From positions 1 to 6,534 of the forward strand of contig MHEL01000140.1 of assembly GCA_001803815.1 (NCBI GenBank): a stretch of 6,534 nt of DNA, read 5' to 3'. The stretch's first letter is position 1. Each line of letters opens with the position of its first letter. The position numbers and the translations under genes are program-made. Source of the DNA: Nitrospirae bacterium RBG_19FT_COMBO_42_15 (lineage in GTDB: Bacteria; Nitrospirota; CAKKRA01; 9FT-COMBO-42-15). The notes beneath the pieces were generated by a model, which worked only from the letters and a program-made list of their open reading frames with translations, searched no databases and was not told the DNA's origin. This document shows, piece by piece, positions 1 through 5,594 of this stretch.

Positions 1-333
1 TCCAAGACCCAAAGGCTCCTTCTGCCTTACATAACTGAAATTTACCAGCTTTGATATCCTCTGCACCTCTTCAAGAAGCTTTATTTTTCCCTTTTCTCTC
101 AGATTATGTTCAAGCTCAAAGGAGACATCAAAATGGTCCTCTATTGCATGCTTGCCCCTGCCTGTTATAATTATTATATTCTCAATGCCTGACTCAACAG
201 CCTCTTCTACAACATATTGTATCAAAGGCTTGTCAACAAGCGGAAGCATCTCTTTTGGAGATGCCTTTGTAGCAGGCAAGAACCTTGTCCCCAGCCCTGC
301 TGCAGGAAATACTGCTTTCCTGATCTTTTTCAT
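1..333 (-). CDS. galU: UTP-glucose-1-phosphate uridylyltransferase, N-terminal part (3' end outside window)
   Basis: This is the first 111 codons of GalU, which joins UTP and glucose-1-phosphate into UDP-glucose in the cytoplasm, a sugar donor for polysaccharide synthesis. The ATG is at 333-331 and the frame stays open to base 1, so the gene continues past the left edge; the family is usually about 290 residues. Visible hallmarks are the nucleotide-binding loop [20 protein letters not shown] at residues 9-28, followed by [18 protein letters not shown] (29-46) and [17 protein letters not shown] (53-69), all typical of bacterial GalU rather than of RmlA or GlmU. It is co-oriented with the upstream polysaccharide operon but separated from it by 236 bases, so it may also have its own promoter. 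The start is supported by an AAAAGG motif about 11 bases upstream and by the family-typical N-terminus. Identification is firm; only the C-terminal half is unseen. Confidence 0.95.
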   Translation of the reverse strand, partial: MKKIRKAVFPAAGLGTRFLPATKASPKEMLPLVDKPLIQYVVEEAVESGIENIIIITGRGKHAIEDHFDVSFELEHNLREKGKIKLLEEVQRISKLVNFSYVRQKEPLGLG

Positions 334-342
334 ATAATTCGC

Positions 343-358
343 AACCTTTTAACCTTTT
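343..358 (-). promoter_or_regulatory. Tandem AAAAGGTT octamer upstream of galU, probable ribosome binding site
   Basis: On the minus strand the octamer AAAAGGTT occurs twice back to back (358-351 and 350-343). The copy nearer galU places AAAAGG about 11 bases before the ATG at 333, a slightly long but usable Shine-Dalgarno spacing. The second copy may be chance or a small slippage duplication. No other Shine-Dalgarno-like run lies close to the start. Confidence 0.45.
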
Positions 359-391
359 TGTATGATACTAAATAAACAGCTTTACACTTCT

Positions 392-495
392 TGTCATTCC
401 TGCATGCCTCTGGCAGGAATCCTGTAGGGGCGAACGGCCGTTCGCCCCTACCTAATAATTGTAGATTCCCGCTCAAAAACGCTGCGGGAATGACA
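392..495. repeat. 104-bp nested inverted-repeat element, MITE/REP-like
   Basis: The ends are TGTCATTCCTGC (392-403) and GCGGGAATGACA (484-495), which are inverted copies with one mismatch in 12. Inside each end is a second, smaller hairpin: ATTCCTGC (396-403) with GCAGGAAT (413-420) around a 9-base loop, and ATTCCCGC (465-472) with GCGGGAAT (484-491) around an 11-base loop. Between these lies a perfect 28-bp palindrome at 424-451. The outer stem and the two inner hairpins use the same bases, so the element can form either one long branched stem or three hairpins in a row. This design is typical of small non-coding repeats scattered between genes. No open reading frame, clear target-site duplication or T-tract is seen. 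Its GC content is much higher than that of the flanks. Copies elsewhere in the genome cannot be tested from this window. Confidence 0.75.
424..451. repeat. Perfect 28-bp palindrome in the centre of the repeat element
   Basis: The half-site GTAGGGGCGAACGG (424-437) is followed directly by its exact reverse complement (438-451), with no spacer. As RNA, either strand would form a very stable GC-rich hairpin. No run of T follows on either strand, so it does not look like a standard intrinsic terminator. It could stabilise transcript ends, act in cruciform form, or be a separate mobile repeat inserted into the larger element. Confidence 0.8.
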
Positions 496-537
496 TTATG
501 AGGCTTATTTACCCTTAAAATTTAAATATTATATTTA

Positions 538-566
538 ATATTATAAGAGAGGCGTGAAAAAGTCAA
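538..566 (-). promoter_or_regulatory. Candidate sigma70-type promoter for galU
   Basis: On the minus strand TTGACT (566-561) lies just after the stop codon of the sugar transferase gene and is followed 17 bases later by TAATAT (543-538). An overlapping exact TATAAT (545-540) gives a 15-base spacer instead. Transcription from here would start near position 530 and place the whole 104-bp repeat element in the galU leader. The region is very AT-rich, so a match of this quality could arise by chance. Confidence 0.4.
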
Positions 567-569
567 TCC

Positions 570-1976
570 CTATCTTGAACCCCTGCCTAATAAAACTACT
601 CTTGCGGTTTCAAAAATAATGGTAAGGTCTAACAGAAATGACATATTCTTAATATAGTAAAGATCGTATTGAAGTTTTTCATAGGCATCCTCTTCTGATG
701 CGCCATAGGGATAGCAGATCTGCGCCCAGCCTGTTACACCTGGCCTGACAGATTTTCTTAAACCATAGTACGGAATCTTTTCCTTCAACTGTTCTATAAA
801 GAACGGCCTCTCAGGTCTGGGGCCTACAAAACTCATATCACCTTTTAAGACATTTATCAATTGAGGCAGCTCATCTAATCTTGTTTTTCTTATAATCCCC
901 CCTACCCTTGTTACCCTGTCATCATCCTTAGCTGCCCATACAGGCCCGCTCTTTGACTCTGCATCCTCTCTCATGGAGCGAAATTTAAAGAGTGTGAATA
1001 TTTTGCCATCCATACCCATCCTCTCCTGTTTGAAGAATACAGGGCCTCTGGAGTCAAGCTTAATAATCATTGATGTGAGGATCATTACAGGAAGGGCAAT
1101 TATTAATAATGTAAAAGAGGCGGAGATATCCAATAATCTTTTAGTTATTAATGAAAGTCTTGACTTTTTAAATCCATCGGAAAAGATCAGCCAGCTCGGC
1201 CTTAAACTTTCAAGCCGTATCTTGCCGTTAATCCCTTCATAAAAGGTTGCGTCATCTTCCACCTTGATGCCATTAAGCCTGCATTTTAAAAGTATATCAA
1301 AAGGAAGCCTGCCGCGCCGCTCCGGCAGGGCAACAATAATCCTGCCTATTCCCTCTCTCTCAACAATCTCGCATATATGCTCATATGTTCCGATAATTTT
1401 AGGATTGACAAGGCTTGTCCCTATCTTTAATGAATCATCCTCTGCAATAAAACCTGTTATTTGATATCCCACTTTTTCTTTACTGAGTATCCTTTTTGCT
1501 ATATCCTTTGCAGTATTGCCTGTTCCTATAATCAGTATCTTTTCATCAAAGGCATTTATGCTTATTGTCCATGAATAGAAAAGCCGCCACAAGATTGTAG
1601 CAATAGTCAGAAATATAATACTTATAAGGAAGACGCCCCTGCCTATGATTAGATCAGGAATTACATAATAAATAATAGAAAGTATAACCGCAGCAACGCC
1701 AAGCGCCTGAAGAGACCTTATTACAATCTCCTGCGCTGTCCTTATAATCTTTGTATTATACATGTCATTATAGTAAAGGCTCATCTGGTAAACAAAGGTG
1801 ATAAGAATAATTTTAGGAATAATAACATTATATCTTAACAGCCAATAATTAGAGTAATTAGATATTTTGAAACGGATATATGCCGCCAACAGCACAGCAA
1901 AAAAGATCAAAAGGCTCTCTATGAGGAAAAAGAGTATATCTTTGATTGAAAAATATCTGTTAAATATCTTGATCAT
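570..1976 (-). CDS. Polyprenyl-phosphate sugar-1-phosphate transferase (EpsB/WcaJ-type initiating enzyme)
   Basis: This 468-residue inner-membrane enzyme most likely moves a sugar-1-phosphate from a UDP-sugar to undecaprenyl phosphate, the first committed step of repeat-unit assembly. The N-terminal half has several hydrophobic membrane segments (about 12-34, 50-68, 88-106 and 113-130) and a soluble Rossmann-like domain starting KILIIGTGNTAKDIAKRI (146-163). The C-terminal catalytic domain begins KRLLDI (279-284), followed by a hydrophobic helix (about 285-305), FKFRSMREDAE (330-340), the catalytic Asp-Glu pair in RLDELPQL (D368, E369), FVGPRPERP (383-391) and RPGVTGWAQI (411-420). Length and layout fit the long exopolysaccharide polyprenyl glycosylphosphotransferase family, and the C-terminus resembles the PEP-CTERM-associated EpsB branch. 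The actual sugar (glucose, galactose or other) cannot be read from sequence. The gene follows the kinase gene by 20 bases with no clear Shine-Dalgarno, so translation may depend on coupling. The ATG at 1976 is kept because the N-terminus looks family-like. Confidence 0.93.
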   Translation of the reverse strand: MIKIFNRYFSIKDILFFLIESLLIFFAVLLAAYIRFKISNYSNYWLLRYNVIIPKIILITFVYQMSLYYNDMYNTKIIRTAQEIVIRSLQALGVAAVILSIIYYVIPDLIIGRGVFLISIIFLTIATILWRLFYSWTISINAFDEKILIIGTGNTAKDIAKRILSKEKVGYQITGFIAEDDSLKIGTSLVNPKIIGTYEHICEIVEREGIGRIIVALPERRGRLPFDILLKCRLNGIKVEDDATFYEGINGKIRLESLRPSWLIFSDGFKKSRLSLITKRLLDISASFTLLIIALPVMILTSMIIKLDSRGPVFFKQERMGMDGKIFTLFKFRSMREDAESKSGPVWAAKDDDRVTRVGGIIRKTRLDELPQLINVLKGDMSFVGPRPERPFFIEQLKEKIPYYGLRKSVRPGVTGWAQICYPYGASEEDAYEKLQYDLYYIKNMSFLLDLTIIFETARVVLLGRGSR

Positions 1977-1996
1977 AATTATATAAAAAATTAAGG

Positions 1997-2710
1997 TTAG
2001 TAATAAATCTTGGTAAGCCTCTTTTTTGAATCATTTAGCACAACGCCAATGATATTTTCCTTATTAAGGCTTTTCAGGGCGTCAACAACCCTTTCCTTTG
2101 GCGTTGTCTCTGCCTTGACAACCAATAATATTCCATCAACAATATCGCCAAGGATGTTCATATCAGCAAATGGAATGATTGGAGGAGAATCCATAATGAT
2201 ATAATCAAATCTCTTTTTCAGCCTTTCAATGCCTTCTTTAAAACGGGGGTTTGCTATAATGTCAGATGGACTCTCCACAGGTCCTCCTGCAGGTAGTATT
2301 GTTAGATTATTTACCCCTGACGGAACCAGTATAGATTCTATATCAATTTTATTTGTCAATAGATCAACCAAACCATATTCTGATTTACAGTTAAAGAAGG
2401 CATGAATTGACGGTTTTCTCATATCTCCGTCTATCAAAAGGACCTTCTTTTTTGTATCCTCTGCCATAACAATTGCCAGATTAACAGATGTTATGCTCTT
2501 GCCCTCTCCCTTCTGGGTGCTGGTAACAGCAATAACCTTGTTGCCATGGCTGCCGTTTAAGCTGCTAAGCCTTGACCGCAAAAGCCTGTATTGTTCAGTT
2601 ATTACTGTCTGGATATTTCCTGACCGGATAGTCTTTTCATGAGGCAGTAAATTGTCCCTCCTCAGATTATCTTTCATCTCCATTATTTTTTCAATAAAAC
2701 CTTTTATCAT
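1997..2710 (-). CDS. CpsD/Wzc-like BY-kinase ATPase, exopolysaccharide tyrosine autokinase family
   Basis: This 237-residue cytoplasmic P-loop protein is the separate-polypeptide version of the kinase domain that Wzc carries fused to its membrane part. Family members phosphorylate their own C-terminal tyrosines and control chain length and export together with a Wzz-like partner. Visible motifs are the EX2RX2R oligomerisation motif in EQYRLLR (39-45), Walker A in STQKGEGKS (64-72), Walker A' in LLIDGDMRKP (91-100) and Walker B in IIMDSPP (171-177). The protein ends in KIYY, a very small tyrosine cluster compared with the several tyrosines of classic BY-kinases, so autophosphorylation capacity is uncertain. 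The ATG at 2710 follows the stop of the chain-length gene with no gap, and AAGAGGA lies about 8 bases upstream inside that gene's last codons, which points to translational coupling and matched amounts of the two partners. It fits the tyrosine kinase family of PEP-CTERM-type exopolysaccharide loci. Confidence 0.92.
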   Translation of the reverse strand: MIKGFIEKIMEMKDNLRRDNLLPHEKTIRSGNIQTVITEQYRLLRSRLSSLNGSHGNKVIAVTSTQKGEGKSITSVNLAIVMAEDTKKKVLLIDGDMRKPSIHAFFNCKSEYGLVDLLTNKIDIESILVPSGVNNLTILPAGGPVESPSDIIANPRFKEGIERLKKRFDYIIMDSPPIIPFADMNILGDIVDGILLVVKAETTPKERVVDALKSLNKENIIGVVLNDSKKRLTKIYY

Positions 2711-4168
2711 TTATTTATTCCTCTTATTAATTAAAAACCATATCTTGTTTAAACCCTTTTTTGGGGCATTTGAAAAAAAATTCGGTATAGTGGCAAAGAC
2801 TGGAAGCCCTATCACATCTTCAACATCATGTGGTTTTTTGAAGCCAGGGATTATAAATTCCAGTAAAAGGGCCAAGCCAAATCCTGTGCCAAGGCCAAGA
2901 CCAATAGCTGCCAATAGAATAATCTTCTTGTCAGGCCAGTAAGGAACCTGCGGCAGGTTTGCAGGGTCAACAATCCTGAATCTCTCGCCTTTCTGCCTCT
3001 TTTCAAGGTTTTCAGACAACTGCGCCTCGAGTTTCCTGTTCAATAAAGAGTTGTAGTTTTTTTGAAGGTTCTCATAATCTCTGTTTAGTGTTAGCAACTG
3101 CTGTTCCCTCGCAGGTGTATTCTCAACACGCTGATGGTACAACTTTGTCTGCTCTAAAATGCTCTTTTGCCTTTCCCTTAAGGTCGATATCTCAAACTCA
3201 ACATTTTTTATTTGATTAAGCATATTCTGATAAAGTGGATCCCTCCTAAGGTATAGATCTCCCATAATCTCTTCCTTTGTTGATTCCATCTCCTTCTTAA
3301 GTTTTTCTTCTGTCTCCTTTATCTCATTTTTCATCCTTGTGATATCAGGATACTTATCTGTATACCTTGTCTGAAGATCAGCAAGCGATGTCCTCAAGGC
3401 ATCTAATTTTTTTTGCAATGGATTCACATCAATCTTACTCTCCAATTCCTTCTTTCTATCTTCTGACTGCCTCTGAATAATAACCAGCCTGTCCTCTGCT
3501 GACCTTAAGGCATCTGTTATCGACTGGAGCTCTAATTGAAATCTATTTAATGATGCTAAATTAGCCTGCTGTTGCTCTGGAAGCTCTCCTATATGTTGTG
3601 TCTTATATTCCTTTAATGCCTTTTCCCTGGACTCCAGCTTATCCTTAATCGATTTCAACTCGCCCTCTAAAAATTCAGATGTCCCTGCTGCCTGCTGCTC
3701 CCTTATCTTTAGATTCTCATCTATAAACAGGGAGGTGAGGGTATTGACAACCTTCATCACCATTTCAGGGTCATCCCCTTTAAAAGAAATGGTAAAGGCA
3801 TTCTTTCCCTTTACCTGAATATTAATATTCTTACTCAGCCTTTCCACCTTTAAGTCCATTGGCTCTTTGGATGAGGCATAAATATTTAATGTTGCAATAA
3901 CCTTTTCAAGAAGGCTCCTGCTCATTATCTGCTGGGAAATAGTCTGCATCCTCTCCGCTATATCCACTGCTACTGTTGTCTTTATATATTCCGAAGGTAC
4001 CTGCTGTTTCTCCACCATTATAAGGGTGCTGGAAAGATATTTTTTAGGAAGCTTAAGGCCAATGGGTATAATAATTGTTGGTATAATAACAAATAATATT
4101 ACTATTAATTGCCATCTCCTTAATAAAATATCTAAATAATCCTGTATAGTAAATTGTCTGTTCTGCAT
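2711..4168 (-). CDS. Wzz/GNVR-type polysaccharide chain-length determinant (PEP-CTERM-locus type)
   Basis: This inner-membrane polysaccharide co-polymerase sets polymer length and links to the export machinery. With the start at 4168 it has 485 residues. In order: a Wzz-type N-terminus (TIQDYLDILLRRW, about 6-19), membrane segment 1 (about 19-38), a periplasmic Wzz domain, a long charged coiled coil rich in Glu, Lys and Gln (about 150-390), a GNVR-like stretch with LNRDYENLQKNYNSLLNRK (360-378), the proline-containing PANLPQVPYWPDKK (402-415), membrane segment 2 (about 416-440) and a short cytoplasmic tail with no kinase domain, which is supplied by the next gene. An alternative ATG at 4195 adds nine residues (MEQKEERSK) and would overlap the barrel gene by 26 bases. 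I prefer 4168 because two overlapping GAGGAG motifs sit just upstream, and because the extra residues look like read-through of a purine-rich leader. Length and layout match the chain-length family of exosortase-associated loci. Confidence 0.9.
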   Translation of the reverse strand: MQNRQFTIQDYLDILLRRWQLIVILFVIIPTIIIPIGLKLPKKYLSSTLIMVEKQQVPSEYIKTTVAVDIAERMQTISQQIMSRSLLEKVIATLNIYASSKEPMDLKVERLSKNINIQVKGKNAFTISFKGDDPEMVMKVVNTLTSLFIDENLKIREQQAAGTSEFLEGELKSIKDKLESREKALKEYKTQHIGELPEQQQANLASLNRFQLELQSITDALRSAEDRLVIIQRQSEDRKKELESKIDVNPLQKKLDALRTSLADLQTRYTDKYPDITRMKNEIKETEEKLKKEMESTKEEIMGDLYLRRDPLYQNMLNQIKNVEFEISTLRERQKSILEQTKLYHQRVENTPAREQQLLTLNRDYENLQKNYNSLLNRKLEAQLSENLEKRQKGERFRIVDPANLPQVPYWPDKKIILLAAIGLGLGTGFGLALLLEFIIPGFKKPHDVEDVIGLPVFATIPNFFSNAPKKGLNKIWFLINKRNK

Positions 4169-4169
4169 T

Positions 4170-5576
4170 TTACTCCTCTCCTCTTTTTGTTCCATCTCTT
4201 ATTCTTTCCTTTTGCTCTCTTTCTTTACCTATGGTGCTATATTTATAACTTATTGTGAATCGGGCAAGGTAAGTGTTTTCTACATAATGCAAACCCTGTA
4301 TATTGGAATTTCTTGCAGTATGGTTATATTCAAGGGAAAATAGAAGCCAGTCTATTATACGATAACTTATTCCTCCCCCTGCATTCCATATATGGTCCCT
4401 CCTGCTATTTGGAGAATCAGGATATCTATTAACCATGTAATAACCATGACCTGTAAGCATCAGAGCATCTCTCATAAAACGATAGGTTAAATCTCCACTC
4501 AGCCGCCAGTAGTTATAATACTCAAGCCTCTCCGGATTTATGTAATTGGAGCCATAGCCGCCTTCATATGCTGTCATACCTGTAAAAGATGGATAAGTAT
4601 ATTTTATTCCAGCCCTGTAAATTAGCCCTTTGTCCCTTGCATCTTCATTGCCATTATCCATGCCATACACTTCCCTCAAAAATAAACCTATCCTTCCATC
4701 TGTTATAAGGTATCTGCTGATACTATAGATAGACTCAATTGCTGCATCATGGACATGATAGTCAATTGGCGGCATACCTAACGGCTCATCGTAATGGACC
4801 TCCACATAGCCATAATTTAACCCTGATGAAAATCTTGGTGTAAAATTATACATGTATTTTCCTCTGATCTCATCTTCGTAAAGATCATCTCTGCCCACCT
4901 GGCCCGGCTCATTTAATCTTTTATAATCAACTATTGAATGCCTGTAGCTGATATCAAAATTATTCCTCATATTAAAACTGTGGAGGATATGGCCTTTAAA
5001 ATCATGCCTTTTATTATCATCTACTATGTTATTGAAATAATCTATTATTGTCAGAAGATAATCAACAGAGGCCTCTCTTCCTTCGCCATAACGGTAAATT
5101 AATCCCCCTCCGCCTATATTTCTGATATACTCAAGCCTTCGTTCCTCTCTTGTAAGCGTCTCATCTATTAATGTTATTTCCTCATCTTTTATTATCTCAT
5201 CCCTTAATAAGATGCTAAAATCCCTTGAAAGATTTGCTCTAAAAATACCGCTTCCCCTTTGATTGAAATATTCAAACCTGTCATCCTCTCTTTCTATGAA
5301 GTAGCCTCTGCTATTTAGGCTATAGTCTAAGTCTAAAGTGGTATCTCTCGTAATCAGGGATAAAAGTATCCCGGGAGAGACTGTCATTAATAAAGCATCG
5401 TCCTTAAATTTACCCAAATCATAATCTTTCTCTCTATTATAGTAATTGTCAGAATACCTCCCCTCTATTGATAAACGGGGAACTATTGTGTAATCAATCC
5501 TCGCATCAGCTATTATTGGAGAAAAAAGACATATTAATAAAACTGCAATCTGAAACTTAGCTATTTTAAATATCAA
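4170..5576 (-). CDS. Outer-membrane beta-barrel protein of the exopolysaccharide locus, TTG start
   Basis: This 468-residue protein has an N-terminal signal peptide (basic start, hydrophobic core about 8-22, likely cleavage after IADA at 22-25). C16 does not fit a lipobox, since Ile precedes it. The mature part is rich in Tyr, Arg, Asp and Asn, with repeated alternating aromatic/polar strands such as LDLDYSLNSRGYF, FDISYRHSIVDY, FSSGLNYGYVEVHY and FTISYKY, as in outer-membrane barrels. It resembles the uncharacterised barrel proteins found in PEP-CTERM-type exopolysaccharide loci; a role in passing or anchoring the polymer at the outer membrane is inferred from context. The start is TTG at 5576: this frame has a stop at 5597-5595, no ATG or GTG lies between that stop and the signal peptide, and TTG gives a complete signal sequence. 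Shine-Dalgarno support is modest (AAAGG 12 bases away, AGTAGG 3 bases away). Residues 447-468 form a highly charged tail after what looks like the last strand. The function is not established. Confidence 0.8.
   Translation of the reverse strand: MIFKIAKFQIAVLLICLFSPIIADARIDYTIVPRLSIEGRYSDNYYNREKDYDLGKFKDDALLMTVSPGILLSLITRDTTLDLDYSLNSRGYFIEREDDRFEYFNQRGSGIFRANLSRDFSILLRDEIIKDEEITLIDETLTREERRLEYIRNIGGGGLIYRYGEGREASVDYLLTIIDYFNNIVDDNKRHDFKGHILHSFNMRNNFDISYRHSIVDYKRLNEPGQVGRDDLYEDEIRGKYMYNFTPRFSSGLNYGYVEVHYDEPLGMPPIDYHVHDAAIESIYSISRYLITDGRIGLFLREVYGMDNGNEDARDKGLIYRAGIKYTYPSFTGMTAYEGGYGSNYINPERLEYYNYWRLSGDLTYRFMRDALMLTGHGYYMVNRYPDSPNSRRDHIWNAGGGISYRIIDWLLFSLEYNHTARNSNIQGLHYVENTYLARFTISYKYSTIGKEREQKERIRDGTKRGEE
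4173..4183 (-). promoter_or_regulatory. Strong ribosome binding site that decides the chain-length gene start
   Basis: The minus strand reads GAGGAGAGGAG (4183-4173), two GAGGAG motifs sharing one G, at 9 and 4 bases from the ATG at 4168. The ATG at 4195 has only a weaker AAAGGA about 12 bases away. The site lies inside the last codons of the barrel gene, whose TAA (4172-4170) falls between it and the ATG, a typical arrangement for coupled translation. Confidence 0.7.
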
Positions 5577-5594
5577 AGACCTACTCTGCCTTTC

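Noticed and set aside
152..337. Open frame of 61 codons on the plus strand
   Set aside because: It is the complement of the conserved GalU N-terminus.
424..451. Palindrome as an intrinsic terminator of the polysaccharide operon
   Set aside because: The hairpin is strong, but no T-run follows it on the minus strand (the next bases are AGGATTCC), so I list it as a repeat only.
392..495. CRISPR-like repeat or riboswitch
   Set aside because: There is one element with nested inverted ends, no regularly spaced direct repeats and no cas genes; the fold does not match any riboswitch class I can recognise.
523..537. AT-only palindrome TAAATAT-T-ATATTTA as an operator
   Set aside because: Symmetric, but made only of A and T in a very AT-rich stretch, where such symmetry is common by chance.
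973..1242. Open frame of 89 codons on the plus strand
   Set aside because: It lies antisense inside the catalytic half of the sugar transferase, whose motifs are intact on the minus strand; the plus-strand product has no recognisable domain.
1308..1329. 7-bp inverted repeat CCTGCCG / CGGCAGG with an 8-base loop
   Set aside because: It falls in the codons for a family-typical RRGRLP segment of the sugar transferase, so it is best explained by coding constraint and arginine codons rather than a regulatory hairpin.
2652..2942. Open frame of 96 codons on the plus strand
   Set aside because: It spans the junction of the chain-length and kinase genes in antisense; its hydrophobic start is the complement of coding sequence and it shows no family features.
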